Position numbers and translations under genes: made by a program. From the NCBI GenBank assembly GCA_965242485.1, contig CBDESM010000003.1, positions 1,240,001 through 1,304,000 of the forward strand: a DNA stretch of 64,000 bases, written 5' to 3'. The stretch is from CBDESM01 sp965242485 (GTDB lineage Bacteria; Chloroflexota; Dehalococcoidia; Bin125). Within the stretch, counting starts at the first letter, position 1. Each line of letters opens with the position of its first letter. The notes below the pieces were generated by a model, which was not told the origin of the DNA, did no database searches, and saw only the letters and a list, made by a program, of their open reading frames with translations. Positions 45,135 through 53,613 of the stretch are shown here, in pieces.

Positions 45135-46673
45135 TCAGTCGGCGAGGCCTAGTTTTTGGGCTAGGCCTATGCGTTGGATTTTGCCGGTGGCGCCTTTGGG
45201 GATTTCGGGGAGGATCATGATCTTGCGGGGGGTTTTGAAGTCGGCTAGGCGTTCGTTGACGAAATTGCGGAGGGCGCGTTCGTCGGTTTCGGTGCTCTCG
45301 CGGAGGACTACGGCGGCGGCGACTTCTTCGCCGAGGCGGTCGTGGGGGATGGCGAAGGTGACGGCTTGGGCGACGGCGGGGTGCTGGAGCAGGGCTTCGT
45401 CGACCTCGCGGGGGGAGATTTTTTCGCCGCCGCGGTTGATGATTTCCTTGAGGCGGCCGGTGATCGTGAGGAACAGGTCCTGGTCGAGCATGCCTTGGTC
45501 GCCAGTGCGGAACCAGCCGCGGGTGAAGGCTTCGGCGTTGGCCGCGGGGTTGCCGCGGTAGCCGTCGGTGACGTTGGGGCCGCGGATCACGATTTCGCCG
45601 CGCGCGCCGCGCGCCTGGATCGCGCCGTCTTCGTCCATGATCGCGATCTCCGGACCGGCGGCGGGGCCGACGCTGCCGGGCTTGCGGGCGCCGGGCGGGA
45701 GCAGGTTCGAGGCCATTTGGTGCGCGGCTTCGGTCATTCCGTAGGACTCGATCACGGGCGCTTCGAAGGCGGCTTCGAGCTCGGCCATCACGGTCGGCGG
45801 CAGCGAGGAGGAGGAGGAGCGGATGAAGCGGAGGCTGGTTTCGGCGAGCGCTTCGGCGTTGCGGGCGGCGCGGGCGAGGATCAGCTGGTGCATCGTGGGC
45901 ACGGCGGTGTACCAAGACGGGCGGGCCTCGCGCAGCCAGCCGAAGAAGCGCAGCGCGTCGAAGCCGGGCGAGCACCAGGTGCAGCCGCCGGCGGCTGCGC
46001 CGGCCAGCACGCCGGCGATCAGCCCGTGGATGTGGAACAGCGGCATCACATTGAGGCAGCAGTCGTCCGCGCCCAGCGCCAAGGTCGCGCCGATGTGCGC
46101 GGCCGAGGCGCAGATGTTGCGCTGGCGCAGGGGCACGATCTTGGGCCGCGAGGTCGTGCCCGAGGTGTGCAGGACGAGCGCGACGTCATCCAGGTCGGCG
46201 CCGCCGGGGCGTTCGGGCGAACCGCTCAGGCCGGATTCGAGGCTGAACGATCCGGCCGCTGCGGCACCGTCAGGGACGAGTTCGATGATCGGGATGCCGC
46301 GGCCGGCCGCGGCGTCGCGGGCGGGCGAGTCGACGCCCTGCTGGACGATCAGGGCCGAGGCTTCGAGGTCGTTCAGGTAGAAGTCGAATTCGTCGGGGCG
46401 GTAGGCGGGATTGAGCGGCGCGGAGGCGGCGGCCGAGGCGACGGAGAGGAACGCGGCCGCCATTTCGGGGCCGTTGGGGAGGACGATCGCGACGGGGTCT
46501 TCGCGGCCGATGCCGAAGCCGTTGAGCGCGGCCGTGGTGCGCTCGATCTGCGCGCGCAGGCCGGCGAAGGAGAGCGGTTCGCGTTCGGGCGCGCCGATCG
46601 CCGGGGCTTCCGGCGCGTGCCCCGCGAGCAGGTCGGGGATGGTCCGGGCCGGAGATGCGGCGGTGGCGGTCAC
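45135..46673 (-). CDS. AMP-forming acyl-CoA synthetase, oxalate-CoA ligase-like
   Basis: A 512-residue ANL-superfamily ligase. The P-loop-like HTSGTTSRPK, the YGMTEAAHQM adenylate motif, the hinge TGRLKEIINRGGEKI and the C-terminal catalytic Lys in GATGKIQR are present. The stretch TEAAHQMASNLLPPGARKPGSVG resembles the Pcs60/AAE3 oxalyl-CoA synthetases, the basis for the substrate guess. The start is GTG at 46673 with AGGAG 6 nt upstream; a longer frame runs through two tRNA genes and is false. The 3' 35 codons are rich in CTA, AAA and ATA. Confidence 0.85.
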   Translation of the reverse strand: MTATAASPARTIPDLLAGHAPEAPAIGAPEREPLSFAGLRAQIERTTAALNGFGIGREDPVAIVLPNGPEMAAAFLSVASAAASAPLNPAYRPDEFDFYLNDLEASALIVQQGVDSPARDAAAGRGIPIIELVPDGAAAAGSFSLESGLSGSPERPGGADLDDVALVLHTSGTTSRPKIVPLRQRNICASAAHIGATLALGADDCCLNVMPLFHIHGLIAGVLAGAAAGGCTWCSPGFDALRFFGWLREARPSWYTAVPTMHQLILARAARNAEALAETSLRFIRSSSSSLPPTVMAELEAAFEAPVIESYGMTEAAHQMASNLLPPGARKPGSVGPAAGPEIAIMDEDGAIQARGARGEIVIRGPNVTDGYRGNPAANAEAFTRGWFRTGDQGMLDQDLFLTITGRLKEIINRGGEKISPREVDEALLQHPAVAQAVTFAIPHDRLGEEVAAAVVLRESTETDERALRNFVNERLADFKTPRKIMILPEIPKGATGKIQRIGLAQKLGLAD

Positions 46674-46742
46674 GGTCGGCTCCTGTCGCGCGGGTTGCAC
46701 TGCGGGGCAGCGTACCCGCTGCGACGGCGTATAATCGCGGGC

Positions 46743-46834
46743 GGAGAGGTGTCCGAGTGGCCGAAGGAGCCGATCTCGAAAATCGGTAGGTGCAGTGATG
46801 TGCCTCGTGGGTTCGAATCCCACCCTCTCCGCCA
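46743..46834 (+). tRNA. tRNA-Ser (anticodon CGA)
   Basis: GGAGAGG pairs with CCTCTCC as the acceptor stem. The anticodon loop CTCGAAA gives CGA. A long variable arm and GGTTCGAATCC T-arm are present, and CCA is encoded. Confidence 0.93.
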
Positions 46835-46871
46835 CCAAATCCCGGCGGAGCGCGACCCGGACGACCCCCTC

Positions 46872-46961
46872 GGAGAGGTGCTGGAGTGGCCGATCAGGCA
46901 CGCCTGGAAAGCGTGTAGGGGTGCAAGCCCCTCGTGGGTTCGAATCCCACCCTCTCCGCCA
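46872..46961 (+). tRNA. tRNA-Ser (anticodon GGA)
   Basis: The same acceptor stem and T-arm as the previous gene, with anticodon loop CTGGAAA giving GGA, a long variable arm and encoded CCA. It lies 37 bp downstream, so the two are a tandem serine tRNA pair. Confidence 0.93.
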
Positions 46962-47011
46962 GCCAGAACCGCACGCTTGCATATTCCGAACATTTGCGCC
47001 ATAGTGGGCGC

Positions 47012-47748
47012 ATGCAGCGCTCGCAGATCGAATGGACCGAGGCGACTTGGAACCCGGTGACGGGCTGCACGCAGGTCAGCCCCGGCTGCGCCAACTGCTA
47101 CGCGATGCGCTTCGCCGAGCGCTTCCGCGACGTCCGGGCCATCCCTATGAGCAGGGCTTCGACCTGCAGCTGCGCCCCGAACGGCTCGACCAGCCATTGC
47201 GCTGGAAGAAGCCGCGCACCATCTTCGTCAACTCGATGAGCGATCTGTTCCATCCCGCCGTCCCGGACGAGTACATCCAGAGCGTCTTCGAGGTGATGGA
47301 GCAGGCGTCGCAGCACCGCTTCCAAGTCCTCACCAAGCGCTCGGAGCGCTTGGCCCAGATGTCGCCGATGCTGCCCTGGCCGGAGAACGTGTGGATGGGC
47401 GTCTCGGTCGAGAACCAGCGCTGGACCAGCAGGATCGATGACCTGCGCCGCACCAACGCCGCAATCAAGTTCCTCAGCTGCGAACCGCTGCTCGGCCCGC
47501 TGGAGCTCGACTTGGCCGGGATCGACTGGGTAATCGCCGGCGGCGAAAGCGGCCCCGGCGCCAGGCCGATGGCAGGCGATTGGGTCCGCGGAGTACGAGA
47601 CCAGTGCGGAGAGGCAGAGACAGCGTTCTTCTTCAAGCAGTGGGGCGCGCATGATGAATTTGGCAAGAGAGTAGGTAAGAAACAAGCAGGACATAGGCTA
47701 GATGGAATTATTTGGAATGCTATTCCGCCGCATGTTCATAGGTCTTGA
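47012..47748 (+). pseudogene. DUF5131 family protein, frameshifted
   Basis: The start IEWTEATWNPVTGCTQVSPGCANCYA, with its three Cys, is in one frame; the continuation GHPYEQGFDLQLRPERLDQPLRW and IFVNSMSDLFHPAVPDEYI is in another. The break lies at about 47130-47143 (GACGTCCGGGCC) and equals one missing base. The family (phage Gp37/Gp68-like) is linked to phages and genome islands. There is no repeat at the break, so this is a real mutation or a sequence error. The last 40 codons are A+T-rich and look foreign. If intact, about 245 residues. Confidence 0.75.
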
Positions 47749-48517
47749 CAATCTCCGGTGGCAACTCGTCTGAAGGAACTAGGCGATAGTGCCGCTCGGC
47801 TGCGAGGCGGATTTCCGTAGTGCGCGGATCACGCACGAATTCAAACATCGCAATGCGGTCATCTTCGACGAATTGCGCACCAAGCGGCCGGGCAATCGGA
47901 GTTTCAAATTTCTGCTCACAGAGCGCAAACATATTTTCGATCTGGCCAAGTCCGAGCCGATCGTTTGTTGCCTTCACTTCAACCGGTAGGGCGTAATGGG
48001 CACCGCGCCGATCAATCCCGATATACAGCTCGTCGATCTCAACTTGTCCGACTTCATCCAAGGTCGTGCGCAAATGCGATTGGATTGAGAAGCAGCTAAG
48101 GCGCGTGAAGATGTCGATTAGGCGATTATATCGGATGATCGCCAACAGTGCTTGCTCATCTGATTGTCTGTACAATTCGACGAGAGCAGGTGTCGAGTCC
48201 GGAATGAGCACCTCTGCGAGCGCCCGATTCGGCGTGAATATGCCTTGTGGCACGAGTGCAAACTCGTATTCGCCACTGCCCACCGAGCGGATGACCCATT
48301 CTGAGCTCTCAGGTGCCGTCAAGGAGATCTCATCCGGCAACGTGCGCCTAGAACGGAATGTATAGATGACGTCTCCGACATTGCTCGGCACAGGTAGTCC
48401 GAGAGCAATGGCAGCTGCTGAGATCTCAGTTCGCTGAAATGTAAACGACGATATCCCCGTCTGATAATGGGTCTTGAAAACGCGCTCGATGATTTGGGAG
48501 TAGACATCTTGAGCCAT
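47720..48517 (-). CDS. putative type II restriction endonuclease
   Basis: A 265-residue protein immediately downstream of an N4-cytosine methyltransferase. A PD-(D/E)XK-type pattern is visible: VEIDELYIGIDRRGAHYALPVEVKATNDR, with Asp/Glu residues and EVK. The start at 48517 follows GCGAGGC and lies 2 bp after the methyltransferase stop. Base composition is clearly lower in GC than its surroundings, typical of mobile restriction genes. It overlaps the convergent DUF5131 gene by 29 bp. Confidence 0.72.
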   Translation of the reverse strand: MAQDVYSQIIERVFKTHYQTGISSFTFQRTEISAAAIALGLPVPSNVGDVIYTFRSRRTLPDEISLTAPESSEWVIRSVGSGEYEFALVPQGIFTPNRALAEVLIPDSTPALVELYRQSDEQALLAIIRYNRLIDIFTRLSCFSIQSHLRTTLDEVGQVEIDELYIGIDRRGAHYALPVEVKATNDRLGLGQIENMFALCEQKFETPIARPLGAQFVEDDRIAMFEFVRDPRTTEIRLAAERHYRLVPSDELPPEIVKTYEHAAE

Positions 48518-48519
48518 TG

Positions 48520-49794
48520 TTAGCCTCGCCATCTGAGAATGAGCACATCTTCGTTGATGTCAGATTTCGTCGCGGTCGCCTTTCTAGTACGGAAAAGATC
48601 TCGGCGGATTATTTCGTAGCCTAGGTTTTCGGCGATTTCTGATAGGAGTTGGCTGGTGCGGATCATGATTTGGAAATAGCTGGCTTGGTCGCCTACTACG
48701 TAGGCTAGTTGGGCGCCGGGGCGGAGGGATTTGCGGAGGCTGGCTAGGTGGCGGGCCATGCCGCCGAAATAGAGTTTGGCTACTCGGTGGTATTGGCGTT
48801 CGAAGCCGCTGGTTTTGTTCAGGGCGATGCGGCGCTGTTCGATTCGGTCGGCCAAGGCGAGGATGCCGGGGTGATCGGCGAGCCAGGCATCCTCGTCGTC
48901 GGTTTTGTAGACGCCGCGGGAGTTGGAGCGGACCAAGGTCTGCTTGGTTTCACGGAGGGCGGCGCGGGTTTCGGCGAAGCCGAGGATGACGGATTCGAGG
49001 CGGACGGCGCGGGTGTAGTCCTTTTCGTTGGGATACGGGGGCGAGGTGATCACGGCGTCGATGCTGTGCGGTTCAAGCAGATCGCCGGCTTCGCGGGCGT
49101 CGCCGCGGATCACGCTCGCCGGCGTTGCGGTTCCGCTGCCCACCAGCTCCAGATCGTCCGCGAATTCGGCGACGGCGGAGCGCCACTCGCCGATGACGTC
49201 GGCGTCCTCGCGGATTGCGCCGAGTCCGATTTCGGGGCCGAACCTGAGATTGCCGATCCGGGTCGGCAGGTTCTTGGCCAGCGCCAGCAGCAGGTGCGCG
49301 CGCAGACGCTCGGGCGCTTCGGCGATCGCGTCGCGGAGGCAGAGGGCCTTGTGCAGCGGGGGCGGGCTGATCGCGCGGTCGGGCAGCAGGCGCATCTGGG
49401 CCTCGGGCAGCGTCCGCAGGGGGCCCGCTTCCGAGGCGGCGGCGCGGCGGGCGGCGGCGTCCGCGGCGCGGCGCAATTCGCCCGGATCCGCGTACCAGTC
49501 CAGCTTGGTCCGCGCGGCGAAGGCGGACAGCGGGAGGGCTTCGATGCCGATTGAGCTGATGCCGAGCTTTTTCGCCTCGACGGGGGTCGTGCCGGTGCCG
49601 CAGAACGGGTCGAGCACGACCGAGCCGGGGCCGGCGCGGAATTCGGCGAGGTAGTCGCGGACCAGGTGCGGCGGGAAGGAGAGGACGAAGCGGTACCAGT
49701 CGTGGACCGGGCGGTCGGCGTCGAGCAGCTGGTTGCGCGAGGGGCGTGCGCCGGCGCTGGCGGCGGGGACGTTCAGCGCGAGCTGCCGCGCCAT
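48520..49794 (-). CDS. DNA (N4-cytosine) methyltransferase, type II
   Basis: A 424-residue methyltransferase with motif I LDPFCGTGTTPVEAKKLG near the N-terminus and motif IV TSPPY (SPPYPNEKDYTR). SPPY favours N4-cytosine methylation. The C-terminal third (QYHRVAKLYFGGMARHL...) is typical of this group. With the downstream nuclease gene it forms a compact type II system. The last 60 codons contain many CTA, GTA and ATA, while the 5' part uses C- and G-ending codons. No simple repeat is present, so it should not be phase-variable. Confidence 0.88.
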   Translation of the reverse strand: MARQLALNVPAASAGARPSRNQLLDADRPVHDWYRFVLSFPPHLVRDYLAEFRAGPGSVVLDPFCGTGTTPVEAKKLGISSIGIEALPLSAFAARTKLDWYADPGELRRAADAAARRAAASEAGPLRTLPEAQMRLLPDRAISPPPLHKALCLRDAIAEAPERLRAHLLLALAKNLPTRIGNLRFGPEIGLGAIREDADVIGEWRSAVAEFADDLELVGSGTATPASVIRGDAREAGDLLEPHSIDAVITSPPYPNEKDYTRAVRLESVILGFAETRAALRETKQTLVRSNSRGVYKTDDEDAWLADHPGILALADRIEQRRIALNKTSGFERQYHRVAKLYFGGMARHLASLRKSLRPGAQLAYVVGDQASYFQIMIRTSQLLSEIAENLGYEIIRRDLFRTRKATATKSDINEDVLILRWRG

Positions 49795-49798
49795 GTGG

Positions 49799-50005
49799 CT
49801 ATGCCTCCGCGTCCGCGCCGCCGTCCTTCGCGCGCTTGCGCTCGAGGCGCTGCCGCATCTCCTCCGCGGTCAATTCGGCCGTGACGTTGGCCGCGGTTTG
49901 CGCGTCGCGCCAGGCCCGTTCGTCGGTGGTCTGGGCGATTTTGGCGATCAGCGCGGCGGCCGCGCCGAGCACGAAACCGGTCTTGAGGCCGCCGCGGAAG
50001 GACAT
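49799..50005 (-). CDS. small membrane protein
   Basis: A 68-residue protein with one hydrophobic segment (GFVLGAAAALIAKIA) near the N-terminus and a charged helical tail (AEEMRQRLERKRAKDG). YtxH-like in style. It lies 3 bp after the next upstream gene, so the two are co-transcribed. Function unknown. Confidence 0.55.
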   Translation of the reverse strand: MSFRGGLKTGFVLGAAAALIAKIAQTTDERAWRDAQTAANVTAELTAEEMRQRLERKRAKDGGADAEA

Positions 50006-50008
50006 CGG

Positions 50009-50332
50009 CTACTTCTTCCCGCCGCGGTTGGCGAGCACGCCGAAGCCGCGCTGGATGCCGGCGACGATGCCGTAGGCGCGGATCACGGGGCCGGCGGCGG
50101 AGTCGCCGATGAAGTCGGCGGTGCCCTTGACGCTGCGCATCGTGTCCTGCGCCTCCTCGAAGATCGGCGGCAGGCCCTCGCCGACGGTCTTGCGGGCGGA
50201 GCGCAGCAGGCGGAAGGAGAGGAAGCCGAGCACGACGGTGAAGATCAGGAACGCGCCGAGGCCGAGCACGCCGATGATGCCGGTGATGATGATCACGATG
50301 TCGCGGATGTCGGTGATGGTGCTCAGCGCCAT
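50009..50332 (-). CDS. small membrane protein, hypothetical
   Basis: A 107-residue protein with a strong transmembrane helix (IVIIITGIIGVLGLGAFLIFTVVLGFL, residues 11-37) and an amphipathic cytoplasmic tail. It lies 11 bp downstream of mnmA on the same strand and just before another small membrane protein. Function unknown. Confidence 0.6.
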   Translation of the reverse strand: MALSTITDIRDIVIIITGIIGVLGLGAFLIFTVVLGFLSFRLLRSARKTVGEGLPPIFEEAQDTMRSVKGTADFIGDSAAGPVIRAYGIVAGIQRGFGVLANRGGKK

Positions 50333-50343
50333 GTGCGCCCAGA

Positions 50344-51459
50344 CTACCGCAGCGCTCCGCGCGCAGTCCCGCCGACGGCCCCGCGCGCGACTTTGCGCAC
50401 GGTGCCGCCGCCGAGCACCCGCTCGTTCGCCTCGGCGTCGTAGAAGACGGCGGCCTGCCCGGCCGCGACCGCGGCGGCCGGCTCGTCCAAATCGATGATC
50501 GCGCCGCCGGCGGCGGTCGGCGAGACGGTTGCGGGCAGGGGGGCGGAGCGGTAGCGCAGCTGCACCGCGGACCGCTCCGCCGCGGCGGGATCCGCCAGCC
50601 AATGGCAGCCCTCGACCTCGATCCGCGAGGCGAGCAGGTCTTCGCGCGGGCCGACCGTGACGGTGTTGGCGGCCGCGTCGATCGCGGTCACGTAGCGGCG
50701 TCCGCCGACGGCGGCGCCCAAGCCGCGGCGCTGGCCGATGGTGAAATGCTGGATGCCGTCGTGGCGGCCGATCTCGCGGCCCTCGACGTCGAGGAAGAGG
50801 CCGGGGCGGTCGGCGACGCGGCTGCGGACGACGGCGCGGTAGTCGCCGCCGGGCACGAAGCAGATGTCGGCGCTTTCGGACTTTTCGGCGACCGCGAGCC
50901 GGTGGCGGCGGGCGGCCTCGCGCACCTCGTCCTTGCGCAGCCCGCCGACGGGGAAGAGCGTCCGCTGCATCGCGCGCTCGCCGAGCGTGTAGAGGAAGTA
51001 GGTCTGATCCTTGTCCGCATCGACGCCGCGGAGCAGGCGCGGTTCGGCGCCGCCGCGGTCGATCCGGGCGTAGTGGCCGGTGGCGAGCCAATCCGCGCCG
51101 AGCGCGTCGGCGCGTTCCAGCAGGCGGTCGAACTTGATGTAAGTGTTGCAGTCGAGGCAGGGATTGGGCGTGCGCCCGGCGGCGTATTCGTCGATGAACG
51201 GGTCGACGACGGAGCGGCGGAACGCTTCCTCCATGTTGAGCGTGTAGTGGGGGATGCCGAGCCGCTGGGCGACGCGGCGGGCGTCGTCGACGTCCTCGAT
51301 CCCGCAGCACTGCGAGCGGCCGCCGAGCCCGTCGGGGCGCGGCTCGGTCCAGAGCCGCATCGTGATCCCGATCACCTCGAAGCCCTGCTCGACCAGCAGC
51401 GCGGCGGCGACCGAGGAGTCGACGCCGCCGCTCATCGCCGCGACCACGCGCTCAGCCAT
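50344..51459 (-). CDS. mnmA: tRNA-specific 2-thiouridylase
   Basis: Makes the s2 modification at wobble U34 of Lys, Glu and Gln tRNAs. The 371-residue enzyme has the PP-loop SGGVDSS (10-16), catalytic Cys regions in GRTPNPCLDCN and ADICFVPGGDY, and the TIGQRRGLG segment. The ATG at 51459 follows CGGAGCG; sequence further upstream belongs to the divergent rsfS gene. The two genes share a 31-bp divergent promoter region. Confidence 0.95.
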   Translation of the reverse strand: MAERVVAAMSGGVDSSVAAALLVEQGFEVIGITMRLWTEPRPDGLGGRSQCCGIEDVDDARRVAQRLGIPHYTLNMEEAFRRSVVDPFIDEYAAGRTPNPCLDCNTYIKFDRLLERADALGADWLATGHYARIDRGGAEPRLLRGVDADKDQTYFLYTLGERAMQRTLFPVGGLRKDEVREAARRHRLAVAEKSESADICFVPGGDYRAVVRSRVADRPGLFLDVEGREIGRHDGIQHFTIGQRRGLGAAVGGRRYVTAIDAAANTVTVGPREDLLASRIEVEGCHWLADPAAAERSAVQLRYRSAPLPATVSPTAAGGAIIDLDEPAAAVAAGQAAVFYDAEANERVLGGGTVRKVARGAVGGTARGALR

Positions 51460-51477
51460 CGAACGCTCCGATCGGCC

Positions 51478-51483
51478 TAGACT
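51478..51483 (+). promoter_or_regulatory. putative -10 box of rsfS, leaderless (TAGACT)
   Basis: TAGACT is followed by 7 nt and the GTG at 51491, with no Shine-Dalgarno. Confidence 0.5.
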
Positions 51484-51490
51484 CGCGCCC

Positions 51491-51868
51491 GTGACGACCG
51501 ACATCGCCGATCCCGCCGCCATCCGGGCCGAACGGCTCGCCCGGAGCGCGGTGGAAGAGTTGTCGGAGTACCAGGCCGACGCCATCGCGATGCTCGAGGT
51601 CGGCCCCGTCACCGATCTGGCCGACTACTTCGTGATCGCCAGCGCCGGCTCGCGCCGCCAGTTCAACGCGATCGAGGACGCGCTGCGCAAGTTGCCGGCC
51701 AAGGTCGGGCACGAGGGTTTCCCGCGCCGCGAGGGCGGCGCCGACGGCGGCTGGCTGCTGTTCGACTACGGCTCGGTGGTGGTGCATCTCTTCGACCATG
51801 AATCGCGCGAGCGCTACGACCTCGACGGGCTCTGGTCCCACGCCAAGACGATCCTACGTCTCGAATAG
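51491..51868 (+). CDS. rsfS: ribosome silencing factor
   Basis: RsfS binds ribosomal protein uL14 and blocks subunit joining under starvation. The 125-residue protein has the family core LADYFVIASAGSRRQFNAIEDAL and DYGSVVVHLFDHESRERYDLDGLW. GTG at 51491 lies exactly 7 nt after TAGACT, so a leaderless start is likely. Length fits the family. Confidence 0.93.
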   Translation: MTTDIADPAAIRAERLARSAVEELSEYQADAIAMLEVGPVTDLADYFVIASAGSRRQFNAIEDALRKLPAKVGHEGFPRREGGADGGWLLFDYGSVVVHLFDHESRERYDLDGLWSHAKTILRLE

Positions 51869-51878
51869 CGCGGCGGCG

Positions 51879-52334
51879 CTATTCGCGGATCCAGCGTTCG
51901 GAATCGCGCGTCCATTCGACCAGCTCGTCCGGCTCGAAGAAGAGTCCGATCTCGCGCTCGCCCGACTCCGGCGAATCCGAGCCGTGCACGACGTTGCGCC
52001 CGAGATCGACGGCGAAATCGGCGCGGATCGTGCCCGGCGCGGCGTCGGCCGGGTTGGTCGCGCCCATCGTGCCGCGCACGGTCTGGACGGCGCCCTCGCC
52101 CTCGAAGACGGCGGCGACGAGCGGGCTGCTGGTGATGAAATCGCGCAGGCCGGCGAAGAAAGGCTTGCCGACGTGCTCCGCGTAGTGGCGGTCGGCCAGC
52201 GCCTCGTCGACCTGGAGCATTTTGAGGCCGATCAGCTTGAGGCCGCGCCGCTCGAAGCGGCCGAGCACCGCGCCGGCCAGGCCGCGCTGCACGCCGTCGG
52301 GCTTGACCAGCACCAGCGTCCGTTCGATTGCCAT
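51879..52334 (-). CDS. ndk: nucleoside diphosphate kinase
   Basis: Transfers phosphate between nucleoside di- and triphosphates. The 151-residue protein begins ERTLVLVKPDGVQRGL and carries the phosphohistidine His117 in RNVVHGSDS. The ATG at 52334 is preceded by a GAGGAG-type site. It lies downstream of tsaE-tsaB on the same strand and convergent to rsfS. Confidence 0.96.
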   Translation of the reverse strand: MAIERTLVLVKPDGVQRGLAGAVLGRFERRGLKLIGLKMLQVDEALADRHYAEHVGKPFFAGLRDFITSSPLVAAVFEGEGAVQTVRGTMGATNPADAAPGTIRADFAVDLGRNVVHGSDSPESGEREIGLFFEPDELVEWTRDSERWIRE

Positions 52335-52380
52335 CGCTCGCTCCTCTTCGGTCTCGTCCGTTTCGGTCAGCCGTTCCGGT

Positions 52381-53037
52381 TCAAGGCTGCGGCTGCGGGC
52401 CGATCGCGGGATCGCGCAGGTAAATCGCCTCCAGTTCGCGCGGGGGCGAACCGCCGTGCGCTTGGAAGCGGCGCCAGCCCAGCTCGGCCAGCAGCGCCGC
52501 GCGCCGCGCGTTGGCCGCCGTCCCGAGCACGCGCCCGGCCGGGCGTTCGAGCAGCGCCGCGTCGCCGCAGACCGCGCCGCCGGCGCAGGCCAGCGCCTCG
52601 TGCAGCTCCGCCTCCGAACCCGTGCGCGGCTCCGACAGCGCGGCCCAGGCATTCGCGTCGCCGTCGAAGCTCTGCCAGGCCCAAGCGCCGCGGGCGGCGC
52701 GGTGGATCGCGGTGATCGGGCCCGCCCCCGCGTGCGCCCAAGCCTCGATCTCGAGCCGACCGACGGCGACGCAGGGCAGCTCCAGCGCGATGGCGATGCC
52801 TTCGGCGGCCGCCATTCCGGCGCGGATGCCGCCGTATGCGCCGGGACCGGCGTCGACGATCACCAGCTCGAGATCGCTCCGCTCGCAGCCGGCGATCCCG
52901 CAGACGCGGTCGACCATCGGGATCAGCGTCGGCGTGTGGCGGCGCCCGCTGGCCCAGGTGATCTCGGCGCGCAGCGCGCCGCGCTCGCTCACGGCGACGC
53001 TGGAAATCTCGCCGACCGCGTCGATCGCCAGTTCCAT
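52381..53037 (-). CDS. tsaB: tRNA t6A synthesis protein TsaB
   Basis: TsaB is the non-catalytic partner in threonylcarbamoyl transfer to A37 of tRNA. The 218-residue protein starts ELAIDAVGEISSVAV and has VDAGPGAYGGIRAGMAAAEGIA, the family signature region. Its ATG overlaps the tsaE stop (TGATG). The C-terminal ELEAIYLRDPAI is the usual end of TsaB proteins. Confidence 0.9.
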   Translation of the reverse strand: MELAIDAVGEISSVAVSERGALRAEITWASGRRHTPTLIPMVDRVCGIAGCERSDLELVIVDAGPGAYGGIRAGMAAAEGIAIALELPCVAVGRLEIEAWAHAGAGPITAIHRAARGAWAWQSFDGDANAWAALSEPRTGSEAELHEALACAGGAVCGDAALLERPAGRVLGTAANARRAALLAELGWRRFQAHGGSPPRELEAIYLRDPAIGPQPQP

Positions 53038-53531
53038 CAGCCGCCGCCCAGCGCGGCCAGCAGCGCCTCGGAGGCGGGCCCGCGGGCGGCCAGCTCGATC
53101 CGCCGCGGCGCGTCCTCCCCCGCCTCCGCGCCCTCCGGCGCCAGCCGCACCAACAGGTGGTCGGCCGGCAGGGCCTCCCCCGCGCGCTCCGGCCACTCGA
53201 CCAGGAGCACGCCGCCCAGCGCGGCCTCGTCCAGCCCCAGCTCGGCGATCGAGATCGGATCGTCGAGGCGGTAGAGGTCCGCGTGGCGCAGCGGCAGGCG
53301 GCCGCCCAAGTGCTCGTTGATCAGGACGAAGGTCGGGCTGTTGACCGTGCCCGGCACGCCCAAGCCGCGCCCGACGCCCTGCGCGACGACGGTCTTGCCG
53401 GCGCCGAGGTCGCCTTGCAGCAGCACCACCGCGCCCGGCTCGGCGCAGCGGCCGATCGCCGCGCCCAACGCGCGGGTCGCCTCCGGCGTGTCGCAGGTGA
53501 TCGTTCGGCTCGCGACGGTCGCGGTCAGCAT
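53037..53531 (-). CDS. tsaE: tRNA t6A synthesis ATPase TsaE
   Basis: A 164-residue ATPase required for t6A formation. Walker A is GDLGAGKT, followed by VNSPTFVLINEH and ADLYRLDD, all characteristic. The ATG at 53531 matches the expected N-terminus; longer open frame upstream has no support. It is translationally coupled to tsaB. Confidence 0.93.
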   Translation of the reverse strand: MLTATVASRTITCDTPEATRALGAAIGRCAEPGAVVLLQGDLGAGKTVVAQGVGRGLGVPGTVNSPTFVLINEHLGGRLPLRHADLYRLDDPISIAELGLDEAALGGVLLVEWPERAGEALPADHLLVRLAPEGAEAGEDAPRRIELAARGPASEALLAALGGG

Positions 53532-53567
53532 GCACGGATCATACGCGGGCGCCCCGCGGCCGCTCCC

Positions 53568-53573
53568 TATCCT
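53568..53573 (+). promoter_or_regulatory. putative -10 box (TATCCT)
   Basis: CCCTATCCT lies 40 nt before the 2-hydroxyacid dehydrogenase GTG, which has its own ACGGAG site. It diverges from tsaE. Confidence 0.4.
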
Positions 53574-53613
53574 GCGCGTGCAGCGCGCGCCGCGCGGCGG
53601 AACGGAGCCGGCA

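Noticed and set aside
45135..46982. A 615-codon open frame extending the CoA ligase upstream with GWDSNPRG-like sequence
   Set aside because: The extension is the antisense translation of two tRNA-Ser genes, a well-known false protein signature. The ligase starts at GTG 46673.
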